A stretch of 37,136 bases of DNA, taken from NCBI GenBank assembly GCA_029003555.1, contig JAQYCE010000059.1:1-37136 (forward strand). Reading direction: 5' to 3'. This stretch comes from Bacillota bacterium. Its GTDB lineage: Bacteria; Bacillota; Clostridia; Tissierellales; Peptoniphilaceae. A program made the position numbers and the translations under genes. Shown in pieces: positions 16,567 through 24,982 of the stretch. The notes under the pieces were generated by a model that worked only from the letters and a program-made list of their open reading frames with translations, was not told the origin of the DNA and did no database searches. Within the stretch, counting starts at the first letter, position 1, and every line of letters begins with the position of its first letter.

Positions 16567-17405
16567 ACTTGCCTCCCTGGTCTCCATCGTCCAAAAGCCA
16601 TCCGGTCCCGGTGGCTGTAATCTTTCCGTATTTCAATCTCAACAAAGCCCCTCTCAGCGAGACGGTCCTGAATCCAGTCCCCCTGGTCATCCCCAATCTC
16701 CAAGGCCAGCCATCCTCCCTCCTTAAGATGGGCAGGTGCCTGGGTCAGGATCCTCTCATAAACAGCCCGGCCATGGTCGGCCGCATAAAGGGCCAGGTCC
16801 GGCTCATAGTCCAGCTCCCCCTGGAGCCTTCCCTTGAGGGCGGGATCCACATAGGGCGGGTTGGAAATGATCCAATCAAAGGGATCCTCTCCCTCGGCCA
16901 GGGCCTCAAAAAGGTCCCCATGGACCAAGTCCACATCCCCCGGAGATAGAGAGAGGAGGGCCCGGTTTTCCCGGGCCAGTTCCAGAGCCTCCCGGGAGAG
17001 GTCGGTCCCCATGATCTTCCCCCATGGGATCCCCTTGTCCCGGGCTTCCAGGGCCAGGGTTAGAGGGATGACCCCCGTTCCGGTTCCCAGGTCCAGGATC
17101 CGGTCGCCCGCCTCCATCTTTTCCAGGACGGCCTCCACCAGGAGCTCCGTCTCCGGCCGGGGGATCAGGGCCCGGTCATCCACCCGGAAAGTTCTTCCGT
17201 AGAAGTCCCACTGCCCAAGGACGTACTGGAGGGGACAGCCGGACTCCCTCTCCCGGGCCTTCCGCCGGACCTCATCCTCTTGTCCATCGGACAGGTCAAG
17301 GTCCCCGGAGGTCCGGACCCAAGATAGGGGCCGGTCCAGGAGATAGGAGAGGGCAATCTCCCCCTCCCCATGGGGAAAGAGAGCCTTGGCTTGGTCAATC
17401 TTCAT
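16551..17405 (-). CDS. prmC: Release factor glutamine methyltransferase PrmC
   Basis: PrmC methylates the glutamine of the GGQ motif in release factors, using S-adenosylmethionine. The 284-residue protein has an N-terminal helical domain with the substrate-binding [19 protein letters not shown] segment, a Rossmann methyltransferase fold with [16 protein letters not shown], and the catalytic NPPY (182-185). It overlaps its own substrate gene prfA by 16 nt. GAGGAGG precedes the ATG. The terminator of rpmE lies about 55-90 bp upstream, so this gene needs its own promoter or read-through; no clear promoter is seen in the gap. Confidence 0.96.
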   Translation of the reverse strand: MKIDQAKALFPHGEGEIALSYLLDRPLSWVRTSGDLDLSDGQEDEVRRKARERESGCPLQYVLGQWDFYGRTFRVDDRALIPRPETELLVEAVLEKMEAGDRILDLGTGTGVIPLTLALEARDKGIPWGKIMGTDLSREALELARENRALLSLSPGDVDLVHGDLFEALAEGEDPFDWIISNPPYVDPALKGRLQGELDYEPDLALYAADHGRAVYERILTQAPAHLKEGGWLALEIGDDQGDWIQDRLAERGFVEIEIRKDYSHRDRMAFGRWRPGRQVCLRT

Positions 17406-17460
17406 GGGGCCTCCTCGGCTTTCCGCAAAATAAGGGATACTTGAATAACTACGAAAATGA

Positions 17461-17495
17461 AAAAATAAAAAAAGGCCAGCAAACGCTGACCTTTT
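17461..17495 (-). terminator. Rho-independent terminator of rpmE
   Basis: Ten-bp stem AAAGGTCAGC / GCTGGCCTTT on the minus strand (17485-17494 with 17471-17480, one G-T pair), 4-nt loop, then a T-rich run. It lies just after the rpmE stop. Confidence 0.92.
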
Positions 17496-17502
17496 CTGCT
17501 TG

Positions 17503-17706
17503 CTAGTCTAAATTGTACTTCTTCTTGAAGCGTTCGATCCGTCCGCCACGCTCCGCTGTCTTCTGCTTTCCTGTATAGAAAGGATGGCATTCGGAACAAA
17601 CTTCGACGGAAACTTCCTTCTTGGTGGAACCTGTTGTGAAGGTATTGCCGCAAGCACAAGTGACCTTGGCGTCTTCATAGAATTCAGGTTGGATTTCCTT
17701 CTGCAC
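17503..17706 (-). CDS. rpmE: 50S ribosomal protein L31, zinc-binding type
   Basis: A 67-residue L31 with the zinc ligands of the C+ form: CxC (VTCACGNTF) and CxxC ([15 protein letters not shown]). The family start is about [17 protein letters not shown], so I place the start at a GTG at 17706, preceded by GAGGTGA at 5 nt; a second GTG at 17715 is possible. A longer in-frame reading to 17808 would add 34 residues not typical of L31 and overlaps the presumed leader. An extended -10 promoter lies about 130 bp upstream and a terminator directly downstream, so it is monocistronic. The leader of about 120 nt could bind a regulator. Confidence 0.93.
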   Translation of the reverse strand: MQKEIQPEFYEDAKVTCACGNTFTTGSTKKEVSVEVCSECHPFYTGKQKTAERGGRIERFKKKYNLD

Positions 17707-17835
17707 TGCACTCACCTCTTCTCCCTGTAGAATCTTTATCCAATTTGTCTCGACTCGATGGCCTTGGATTTTCAACGGCCTTTCTCGCCGTGACCTTCCA
17801 TAACTCAAGATGATCCTAAACTGAATAGCCTACTA

Positions 17836-17864
17836 ATTATAGCATAAAGGCCATGCCAGGGCAA
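17836..17864 (-). promoter_or_regulatory. Extended -10 promoter of rpmE
   Basis: Minus strand TTGCCC (17859-17864), 17-bp spacer ending in TGC, TATAAT (17836-17841). The TGn before the -10 makes it an extended -10 promoter. Confidence 0.75.
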
Positions 17865-17904
17865 ATCCCCAAAAAACTTTCCTACAAAAACGAAGCCCAT
17901 CATA

Positions 17905-17910
17905 TATAAT
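17905..17910 (+). promoter_or_regulatory. Candidate -10 box of murJ
   Basis: TATAAT about 95 bp before the murJ start on the plus strand, with no good -35. It is divergent from the rpmE promoter. Confidence 0.4.
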
Positions 17911-18003
17911 GGTTAATATTGAGATTGGAGGAGGTCCAAGGGGTGCCAATCCCCTTTGATGTCCCCAATCCCACTTTCCATCCGGCAAGAAAAGGGAGGT
18001 CCT

Positions 18004-19551
18004 ATGGGGTCCATTACCGTCCAATTGATGTTCATTACCATCCTCTCCAAATTGAGCGGATTTTTAAGGGAAAGTATATTCGCCGCCCTTTACGGGGCGG
18101 GGCCGGTTAAGGATATCTTTGTCACCTCAACAACCATCGCCTCCATGGCCTTCGGCTTTCTTTTTGTTTCCCTGGAGTCCTGCTTCATCCCCATTTATAA
18201 TAAGGTCCGAAAAGAAAAGGGGCGTCAACAAGCCGACCTTCTTACCGCAAATATCACCAATGTGATCATCCTCCTTGTCACCGGCATCATCCTCTTTTGC
18301 TTCCTTTTCATGAAGCCCATCGTCAGCCTGGTGGCTGCGGGTTTCCAAGGCCAACAGTTCGAGGAGGCCGTAAAATTTTCACGAATCGTCATCTTTGAAC
18401 TCTATTTTTGGGCCAGCTTCGGCTTCATGGTCCCCTATTTGAATATCTACGGCAACTTCCGCGTTCCGGCTTCCATCGGCATCCTCATGAACCTGATCCT
18501 GATCCTGGCCCTCTTTCTCTCCGCCCATTTCAACTCCTTGCTGGTCCTGGCTTTAGGCGGGGTGGCCAGCGAAGGACTGAAATTTATTTTCTTCCCCAGG
18601 GCCCTTCGTAAGGCCGGCTACAAGCATCGTTTCTTTGTCGACTTTAAGGACCCCTATGTCAAGGAAGCCGTGACCATGGCCATCCCTGTCATGATCTCCA
18701 TTTTAGTCAACGATATTTCCGTCATCATTGACCAGTCCATGGCCTCCTACCTCATGCCGGTCGGTGGCGTTTCCACGATCAACTATGCCAACATGGTCAA
18801 CCAAATCATCTATGGGGTGGTCATTGTTTCCATTATGACCGCCACCTATCCTCGGATGTCCAGCCTGGCCCAGGAAGGAAAGAGGGACAAGCTGAAAAAG
18901 CTCACCCTCCGCTCCATCAATATCGGGCTCATTCTTGTCATCCCCGCTGCTATTGGCCTCATGTTCTTCGCCCGCCCGGTGATTTCTCTCTTCTTTGAGA
19001 GAAAGGCCTTTGATGCCGAATCGGCCCGGTTGACCGCTCAAATCCTCTTCTGCTATGCACCCGGCCTGATTGCCCTGGTCTTTACCTCCATCTTTAACCG
19101 GCTCTTTTATGCACTTTCCGACACCAAGTCTCCGGTCAAAATTGCCGGAGTCCAGGTGGGGGTCGCTGTTGTCTTGAACTTCATCCTCTCCAGCTTCCTG
19201 GGCCTGATTGGCCTGGCCATCGCCACCACCGTCGGCAATTATATCGGAGTCGTCCTTCTCTATAAGAGCCTCCGGGAAAAGATCGGTTCTCTGAATTTCC
19301 GGGCCAATGCGATATCTTTCTTGAAGATCATGGGGATTTCTCTGCTTATGGGCTTCATTGCCCACTGGGCCTACGGGGTCCTCCCCTTCTCCGGCAACCT
19401 TAACCTCCTGGTTTCCGTCCTCATCGGAGCCCTGATCTATACCGGCCTTATCCTGGTGTCCGGGATTCCTGATGTGGCCTATCTCGTTGATTCCCTGAAG
19501 AACAAGCTCAATAAAAAGAAGGGCAAGTCCTCGACGACTCCCCTTCCCTAG
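18004..19551 (+). CDS. murJ: MurJ/MviN-type lipid-linked oligosaccharide flippase
   Basis: A 515-residue polytopic membrane protein of the MOP superfamily, MurJ branch, with about 14 hydrophobic segments. Segments such as SGFLRESIFAALYGAG at the N-terminus, FVSLESCFIPIYN, and LFYALSDTKSPVKIAG in the second half are typical of MurJ. MurJ flips lipid II for peptidoglycan; relatives flip other undecaprenyl-linked oligosaccharides. The gene is the only plus-strand gene here and converges on the polysaccharide operon (7 bp between stop codons), which lacks its own flippase. It could therefore serve that polymer, lipid II, or both. The start at ATG 18004 has GGGAGG 5 nt upstream and gives the family-like MGSITVQLMFITILSKLSGF; an upstream in-frame ATG at 17956 lacks support. 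A terminator overlaps its last codons. Confidence 0.9.
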   Translation: MGSITVQLMFITILSKLSGFLRESIFAALYGAGPVKDIFVTSTTIASMAFGFLFVSLESCFIPIYNKVRKEKGRQQADLLTANITNVIILLVTGIILFCFLFMKPIVSLVAAGFQGQQFEEAVKFSRIVIFELYFWASFGFMVPYLNIYGNFRVPASIGILMNLILILALFLSAHFNSLLVLALGGVASEGLKFIFFPRALRKAGYKHRFFVDFKDPYVKEAVTMAIPVMISILVNDISVIIDQSMASYLMPVGGVSTINYANMVNQIIYGVVIVSIMTATYPRMSSLAQEGKRDKLKKLTLRSINIGLILVIPAAIGLMFFARPVISLFFERKAFDAESARLTAQILFCYAPGLIALVFTSIFNRLFYALSDTKSPVKIAGVQVGVAVVLNFILSSFLGLIGLAIATTVGNYIGVVLLYKSLREKIGSLNFRANAISFLKIMGISLLMGFIAHWAYGVLPFSGNLNLLVSVLIGALIYTGLILVSGIPDVAYLVDSLKNKLNKKKGKSSTTPLP

Positions 19552-19559
19552 AATTTTTT
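19511..19559. terminator. Bidirectional terminator overlapping the murJ 3' end
   Basis: GAAGGG-CA-AGTC (19518-19529) pairs with GACT-C-CCCTTC (19536-19546) around CTCGAC. The plus strand then has T6 at 19553-19558 and the minus strand has TTTTTATT from 19517. It lies inside the last murJ codons and serves both convergent transcripts. Confidence 0.7.
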
Positions 19560-20290
19560 CAAGCCTTTTTATTTTTTCTTGCCGCCTGGCGGACCATGGC
19601 CATGAAGTCCAAAAGTTTGACATTCCTTTTTAATCGCGATGGCTGGCGGATCATCCGGTAGAGCCACTCCAGGCGGAGCTTTCGGAAGATCTTGGGGGCC
19701 CGTGCCACAGCACCGGCAAAGACATCAAAGCTTCCCCCTACTCCCTGGAGGATCTTAACCCCCTCCAACCGGCCCCTATACCGGCTCATCCAAACCTCCT
19801 GCTTGGGCGAACCTAAGGCGACAAGAAGAATTTGGGCCCCACTTTGGTTAATGGCCCGGATGATCTTCTCATCATCCTTTTCATAGCCGTTCATCCGACC
19901 GGCAATGACCGGTCCATACTTTTCTTTTAGCTTCTCTTCCGCCCCCTTGACCACCTCTTCCTTTGCCCCGTACAAGAAAACGGAATAGTGGTTTTCACCG
20001 GCTAGTCGACAGAGGTCCTGGGCCAGGTCCACCCCCGTAATGGTTTGTCGGATTTCCCCGCCCAGCTTCTTTGACGCATAAACAATGCCGTTTCCGTCCG
20101 GGATGAGGTAGTCCGCCTCATGGAGCATCTCCTTGACCAAAAGATTTTCCTCTGCAGTAACAACCTTCTCCGGGTTGATGGCAAAGACCGTCTTCTGGTC
20201 GCCCGCCCTTAGGTCCTCGAGGAGCTGGTGGAGAAAGGCCTCCTTATCGGAGGCCACGACATCATATCCAAGAACTTTTTCAATCTTCAT
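19559..20290 (-). CDS. WecG/TagA/CpsF family glycosyltransferase
   Basis: This GT26 enzyme family adds N-acetylmannosamine (TagA) or N-acetylmannosaminuronic acid (WecG) to undecaprenyl-PP-GlcNAc. The 243-residue protein has the family motifs NPEKVVTAEEN (catalytic-face Thr/Asn region), IPDGNGIVYASKKLGG, LYGAKEEVV, VALGSPKQEVW and GVGGSFDVFAG, and a basic amphipathic C-terminus typical of membrane association. Because the same operon encodes UDP-GlcNAc 2-epimerase and UDP-ManNAc dehydrogenase, the donor is probably UDP-ManNAcA (WecG-like) rather than UDP-ManNAc. The ATG at 20290 lies inside the end of the upstream glycosyltransferase gene (11-nt overlap), with GGAGAAG before it. It is the last gene of the operon. 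Confidence 0.92.
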   Translation of the reverse strand: MKIEKVLGYDVVASDKEAFLHQLLEDLRAGDQKTVFAINPEKVVTAEENLLVKEMLHEADYLIPDGNGIVYASKKLGGEIRQTITGVDLAQDLCRLAGENHYSVFLYGAKEEVVKGAEEKLKEKYGPVIAGRMNGYEKDDEKIIRAINQSGAQILLVALGSPKQEVWMSRYRGRLEGVKILQGVGGSFDVFAGAVARAPKIFRKLRLEWLYRMIRQPSRLKRNVKLLDFMAMVRQAARKNKKA

Positions 20291-21353
20291 GCTTTTCTTC
20301 TCCAAAGAGGAGTTGGTCTATCCCCTCCTCACATGACTTGACATAATTTTCCATCTGCCAGTCCTTCTTCGGCTTCTTCTTCAAACGGGAAAGGAGACCG
20401 GGAATATGATCAACCCCCTCCACCCGGTACATATAACCCGACAGGTGGGGTGGGACAATAATGTCCAGTCCGAGGGTTTGGGCCTCCAGGACAGAGAGGC
20501 CCTGGCCTTCATACAGGGACTCGCTGATATAATAGTCCATTTCCTTCATATAGGGATAGGGGTTGGACTTCCTCCCTTCCAGGCTAACCAGGTCCTCCAG
20601 TTGATTTTCCTTGACATAGGCCCGGATGGATTCCTCCTCCGGCCCGTCACCCAGGATATAAAATCTCAGCTTAGGATTTTCCCGGTAGGCCTCAGCCATG
20701 GTCTTGACCGTGGAGAGAACATTTTTCTCAAATGAGAGGCGGGAAACGGTGATGAGGTTGATCCGGTCGGGATCCGGGGAAAAATCGATAGGCTCCCGGG
20801 CCTTTTCCCGGATCTCTTGGATGGGGAGGAGGTTCCCAATAATATGGGATTTCTGCTTTCCCCCCAAAACTTCTCGATAGCTCTCCCCCACCTTTTCAGT
20901 GACAAAAACCACTTCGTCAAAAAGAGAGTATTTTTTCTTGGTCATGGCAAAAAGAAAGGCAAATTTTTTATTGAATTTCAGCCTCATCTTTATGTCGCTA
21001 TGGATATAGATGACCTTCCTGTCCGCCCGGCAGAGGAGACAGGCGGCCGATGCTGAAGTATTAAATCCGGAATAATCGATAGCTAAGTCATAGGTGGCGT
21101 CTAAAGCCGGCCGGATGGCCCTGCGGAAGGAGGGACTGGCCATGGTCCAAGAAAAGGGGATGTCGTTGAATAGGCGGCTAGGAGATAGATAGTGGACGTG
21201 GATTCCCTCCGGCGTGTCGAAATGCCTTTGCCGGAAAAAGAGAAAGAGGTCAACATCCACCCTATCCATCCGAGACAGGTGGTCTAAAAAGTGGACCAGG
21301 GACTTTTGGATCCCTCCCGTCTTTAAGTCAGTTTGAAAGATGGCAATTTTCAT
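20280..21353 (-). CDS. GT4-type glycosyltransferase
   Basis: A 357-residue GT-B fold glycosyltransferase. The N-terminal acceptor domain begins MKIAIFQTDLKTGGIQKSLVHFL, with the glycine-rich loop typical of GT4. The C-terminal donor domain has ITVSRLSFEKNV, ILGDGPEEESI and the EX7E-type motif EGQGLSVLEA near residue 290. It is cytoplasmic and would add a hexose-type sugar from a nucleotide donor to the growing lipid-linked repeat unit; donor and linkage cannot be told. The gene overlaps the Wzy-like gene by 26 nt and the WecG/TagA gene by 11 nt, so the three are translated together. The ATG at 21353 has AAGGAA upstream; an alternative GTG at 21368 is weaker. It is the only GT4 enzyme in the cluster. 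Confidence 0.88.
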   Translation of the reverse strand: MKIAIFQTDLKTGGIQKSLVHFLDHLSRMDRVDVDLFLFFRQRHFDTPEGIHVHYLSPSRLFNDIPFSWTMASPSFRRAIRPALDATYDLAIDYSGFNTSASAACLLCRADRKVIYIHSDIKMRLKFNKKFAFLFAMTKKKYSLFDEVVFVTEKVGESYREVLGGKQKSHIIGNLLPIQEIREKAREPIDFSPDPDRINLITVSRLSFEKNVLSTVKTMAEAYRENPKLRFYILGDGPEEESIRAYVKENQLEDLVSLEGRKSNPYPYMKEMDYYISESLYEGQGLSVLEAQTLGLDIIVPPHLSGYMYRVEGVDHIPGLLSRLKKKPKKDWQMENYVKSCEEGIDQLLFGEEKHED

Positions 21354-22605
21354 GAATACTTCCTTCACTGGAAAGGGTCTCCTGCCTTCCTAAGTAGAGG
21401 ATCACGAGGAGACCGAAAAACACGGATACCGTGCTGGAATAGAGGACATGGCCCAGGAAGATGCTGTAAAAAGCCATGAAGATGAAGGATACTTTATAAT
21501 CCAGCTTTCTGGGCCCCCTGAGTTTTCCCTGCTTGTAGATGGAAAGATAGTAGAGGACGAGAAAGCCGGTTGCCAGGATCCCATACCAAAAGAGGCTGTC
21601 AAAAAGGTCCATTTCGATCAGGGAGAAGGGGTTGGTGTCAATTGATCCCACCGGTATTTTCCAATATTGGCCGATACCAAAGAGGAAATAGAAGATAAAG
21701 TCTTTCAAGTCTTCGTACCAATAGGAGATGGACGGCCCAATCCTCAGATTTCTTCCTGAGAGGAGGAAGGCCAGAAAGCCATTCTGGCTGGCCATGCGTT
21801 TTTGCAAGTTGTCCAGGATCCGGACAAAGACCGCCATCAGCTGGTCGCTCAAAACATAAAAAGCCAGGACGGAAAAGATGGCCAGGAAAATCACCCACTT
21901 GAACCGTCGGGCGCTGATGGTTCTGAGTCGCATCAGGCTGAACAGGGGCATGAGGAGGATGACCATAAAACCGGTTTTCCCCCCTAATAGGATATGGCTC
22001 ATGATGAGCATGATGAGCCTTAGCCCGTTCTGCCAGGTGTAATGCTTATGCTCAACCAAGTCCACATAAATCAGGATGTATAAAAAACTGAAAATGACAC
22101 TTAAATCATTCCCGGCAAAATAGAATCCCGTATACCCGCTCCCGTAATATTGAGTGAAGCCCAATTTCAAAAGGCGGGGAAGAAGAAGGGAAAGAGGGTA
22201 AATCCAGGTGAAGGCGTCCATGGCACGGGTCGTGGCCCGAAAGGCCGGTCCTTCTAATTCGCCCCCGGTCCGGTAGACTTCAATCATGAGAATGGGGATA
22301 AAGAGCTTAATCAAATTGATATACTCGTTCGGGACTCCCTTGGGAGAGCCGTGCCAGAGGGCCTGGAGGAGGGGAAGGAGGAGAAAGTAACCGCCCACCA
22401 GCAGGAGGACGGGAGAAATCCTCTCCCTTAAAAGGATGTGAAAGACCAGGAAGAAAAATAAAAGGAGGCGGTGGGCCTGGGTGATATAGGTGAGGAGCCC
22501 GGAAGACCCCCGGTTGAGGGCAAAACCCGTGACCATGTCGACAAAGGGAATGGCCAGGAGAAAATAGTAAATTAGCTTTTCGTACCTGTTATCCGTTATC
22601 CTCAT
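21328..22605 (-). CDS. Wzy-like polysaccharide polymerase / O-antigen ligase family membrane protein
   Basis: A 425-residue integral membrane protein with about 11-12 hydrophobic segments and a larger outside loop about residues 265-340, as in O-antigen polymerases and ligases. Sequence identity in this family is low, so the call rests on topology, on a short GGKTGF motif after a membrane helix, and on position between nucleotide-sugar genes and glycosyltransferases. It would polymerise undecaprenyl-linked repeat units on the outer face of the membrane. AGAGGAG precedes the start. The end overlaps the GT4 gene by 26 nt. It could instead be a ligase; the presence of a Wzz-like protein in the operon favours a polymerase. 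Confidence 0.75.
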   Translation of the reverse strand: MRITDNRYEKLIYYFLLAIPFVDMVTGFALNRGSSGLLTYITQAHRLLLFFFLVFHILLRERISPVLLLVGGYFLLLPLLQALWHGSPKGVPNEYINLIKLFIPILMIEVYRTGGELEGPAFRATTRAMDAFTWIYPLSLLLPRLLKLGFTQYYGSGYTGFYFAGNDLSVIFSFLYILIYVDLVEHKHYTWQNGLRLIMLIMSHILLGGKTGFMVILLMPLFSLMRLRTISARRFKWVIFLAIFSVLAFYVLSDQLMAVFVRILDNLQKRMASQNGFLAFLLSGRNLRIGPSISYWYEDLKDFIFYFLFGIGQYWKIPVGSIDTNPFSLIEMDLFDSLFWYGILATGFLVLYYLSIYKQGKLRGPRKLDYKVSFIFMAFYSIFLGHVLYSSTVSVFFGLLVILYLGRQETLSSEGSIHENCHLSN

Positions 22606-22654
22606 GCGATCGACTCCTCTAAACCGCCCACCCCAAGCTTTTATCAGTCAGGCT

Positions 22655-23749
22655 TTACAGCTTTTCCAAAACATCCGCAATCCGTTTACTGGCCAGGCCA
22701 TCTCCGTAGGGGTTGGCCGCCTTGCTCATCTTGTCGTATTCTTCCTTATTTTCAATAAGGAGGGAGAAATTTTTATAGATGGTCTCCTCATCGCTCCCTA
22801 CCAGGCGAAGGGTGCCGGCTTCGATCCCCTCCGGCCTCTCGGTCGTATCCCGCATGACCAGGACAGGGACCCCCAGGCTGGGGGCTTCTTCCTGGATTCC
22901 CCCGCTATCCGTTAAGATCAGATAGGAGTGGGCCTGGAAGTTATGGAAGTCCAAGACCTCCAAGGGTTCAATGATCCGGATCCGGTCACTATCCCCCAAA
23001 ATCTCTTCCGCCACCTGGCGGACCTTGGGGTTCTTGTGGATGGGGTAGATGGCCTTAATATCGTCGTGCTCATCAAAGACCCGCTTGATGGCCCGGAACA
23101 TATGCCGCATGGGCTCGCCCAGATTCTCCCGACGGTGAGCCGTGATTAAAATCAGCTTGTCCTGGCCCACCCAGTCAAGAAGGTCATGGTGGTAGTCGGA
23201 CTTAACCGTGGTTTTCAAGGCATCGATGACGGTATTCCCCGTCAGGTAGATGGATGCCGGGTCTTTCCCTTCTTTAAGGAGGTTATTCTTGGCCCGCTCA
23301 GTGGGGGCGAAATTGTAGTCGGCAATAATCCCCACCGCCTGGCGGTTAAATTCCTCGGGATAGGGGGAATACTTATCATAGGTCCGGAGTCCGGCTTCCA
23401 CATGGCCCACGGGGATCTGGAGGTAGAAGCAGGCCAGGGCCGTGGCAAAGGTGGTGGAGGTGTCACCATGGACAAGGACAATGTCGGGCTTGACCTCCAG
23501 GAGAAGTTCCCGGATCCCCGCCAGGATATTGTTGGTAATATCAAAGAGGGTTTGGTCCTTCTTCATGATCTTCATGTTGTAGTCGGCTTGGATGTGGAAG
23601 GCTGACATGACCTGGTCCAGCATTTCAGCATGCTGGCCCGTTAAGGTGACCACCGCCTCCAGGTCCTTCCTGGACTGGATTTCTTTGATCAGGGGACACA
23701 TTTTGATGGCTTCCGGTCGGGTGCCAAAAACAAGCATTATTTTTTTCAA
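22655..23749 (-). CDS. wecB: UDP-N-acetylglucosamine 2-epimerase (non-hydrolysing)
   Basis: WecB/MnaA interconverts UDP-GlcNAc and UDP-ManNAc. The 364-residue protein matches full length: FGTRPEAIKMCPLI at the N-terminus, HGDTSTTFATALACFY, VEAGLRTYDKYSPYPEEFNRQ (active-site glutamate region), TAHRREN (catalytic histidine) and TDSGGIQEEAPSLGVPVLVMR. The start appears to be TTG at 23749 with GGGGGA 6 nt upstream, giving the usual MKKIMLVFGTRPE. It lies 12 bp after wecC and 49 bp before the Wzy-like gene in the same operon. Its product is the substrate of WecC next door. Confidence 0.97.
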   Translation of the reverse strand: MKKIMLVFGTRPEAIKMCPLIKEIQSRKDLEAVVTLTGQHAEMLDQVMSAFHIQADYNMKIMKKDQTLFDITNNILAGIRELLLEVKPDIVLVHGDTSTTFATALACFYLQIPVGHVEAGLRTYDKYSPYPEEFNRQAVGIIADYNFAPTERAKNNLLKEGKDPASIYLTGNTVIDALKTTVKSDYHHDLLDWVGQDKLILITAHRRENLGEPMRHMFRAIKRVFDEHDDIKAIYPIHKNPKVRQVAEEILGDSDRIRIIEPLEVLDFHNFQAHSYLILTDSGGIQEEAPSLGVPVLVMRDTTERPEGIEAGTLRLVGSDEETIYKNFSLLIENKEEYDKMSKAANPYGDGLASKRIADVLEKL

Positions 23750-23761
23750 AGCATTCCCCCT

Positions 23762-24970
23762 TTAAAGTTTGTAGATTCCCTCTCCTTGTGGAAAAATATT
23801 TTTTGTATCCAGGATGAGTTTTCCCTCCAGGTCCTCCATCCTTTCCTTCAGGTGGTCGTGGCTAAGCATGACAACAACCAGTTTAACCTTCTCCAAGAAG
23901 TCCCCAAAAGAGTGGTCCTGGTTGGCCACCAGGTCCTTTTCAATATAGGGGTCATAGACCCGGGCCCCCACCAGGTAGTTCAGGAGCTGGAGGGTTGGGC
24001 TGTTCCGGGTGTCGTCCACATTCTCCTTATAGGATAAGCCGTAAATGCCCACCTGGGACAGGTCATCCAGGCCGTTTTCTGCCATGATTTCATGGATCCG
24101 GTGGAGGACGTAAATAGGCATCGAATCATTGACCTGGCGGGCAGTCCCCACCAGCTGGGTCAGATCGGGATAATCGCCCACCAGGAACCAGGGGTCCACT
24201 GAAATACAATGGCCTCCCACGCCCGGACCCGGTTGAAGGATGTTGACCCGGGGGTGCATGTTGGCAATCCGAATGATTTCATAAACATCCATCCCATCTT
24301 CCCGGCAGATTTTTGCCAACTCGTTGGCAAAGGCAATATTGATGTCCCGGAAGGTGTTCTCCACCACCTTGGACATTTCCGCCGTCTTGATGTCCGTAAC
24401 GACAATCTCCCCCTGGCAGAAGCTCTGGTAGAGTTTTTTGACCTTCTCTCCGATTTCCGGAGACTCTGCTCCGATGGTTCGTGAATTATGTCTCAGCTCA
24501 TGGATCATGTTGCCGGGAAGGATTCTTTCCGGCGCATGAACCAGGTGGACATCCTGGCCAAGCTGGAAGCCCTTCTCCTCAAAGATGGGCCGGATATACT
24601 TGTGGAGGGTGCCCGGAGAAACCGTCGATTCGATAATAATAATGGCCCCTTTTTTGCAAATATTCAGGCAGGCCTTCGTGGCCTCTATCACATAGGTAGG
24701 ATCCACCCGCTTATTTTTTTCATCGTAGGGGGTAGGGACAGATATAATATAGCAATCTGCCTCCTGGTAGTCGGTCGAAAAACGGATTCCCTTCTGAACT
24801 GCTTCGGCGAAGAGGTCATCCATGCCTTTTTCCGAAAAAGTGGTATGACCCCCTTGGAGCTTTTCAATCTTCTTCTTGTCCAGGTCCGTGCCTACGACCT
24901 CCTGGCCGGATTGAGCAAACATGAGGGCTGTTGGTAAGCCGATATAACCTTGTCCAATAACATTAATCAT
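23762..24970 (-). CDS. wecC: UDP-N-acetyl-D-mannosamine dehydrogenase
   Basis: WecC oxidises UDP-ManNAc twice with NAD to UDP-ManNAcA. The 402-residue protein has the N-terminal NAD-binding GQGYIGLP (6-13), the STVSPGT segment, the central dimerisation helix region AEMSKVVENTFRDINIAFANE, the catalytic cysteine C255 in GVGGHCISVDPWFL, and a C-terminal UDP-binding domain with GLSYKENVDDTRNSPTLQL. PWF after the catalytic cysteine and the wecB partner favour UDP-ManNAc over UDP-glucose as substrate. I place the start at ATG 24970, seven nt after GGAG; an overlapping GTG two codons upstream is too close to the Shine-Dalgarno. It lies 12 bp after the Wzz-like gene. Confidence 0.95.
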   Translation of the reverse strand: MINVIGQGYIGLPTALMFAQSGQEVVGTDLDKKKIEKLQGGHTTFSEKGMDDLFAEAVQKGIRFSTDYQEADCYIISVPTPYDEKNKRVDPTYVIEATKACLNICKKGAIIIIESTVSPGTLHKYIRPIFEEKGFQLGQDVHLVHAPERILPGNMIHELRHNSRTIGAESPEIGEKVKKLYQSFCQGEIVVTDIKTAEMSKVVENTFRDINIAFANELAKICREDGMDVYEIIRIANMHPRVNILQPGPGVGGHCISVDPWFLVGDYPDLTQLVGTARQVNDSMPIYVLHRIHEIMAENGLDDLSQVGIYGLSYKENVDDTRNSPTLQLLNYLVGARVYDPYIEKDLVANQDHSFGDFLEKVKLVVVMLSHDHLKERMEDLEGKLILDTKNIFPQGEGIYKL

Positions 24971-24982
24971 TTCCACTCTCCT

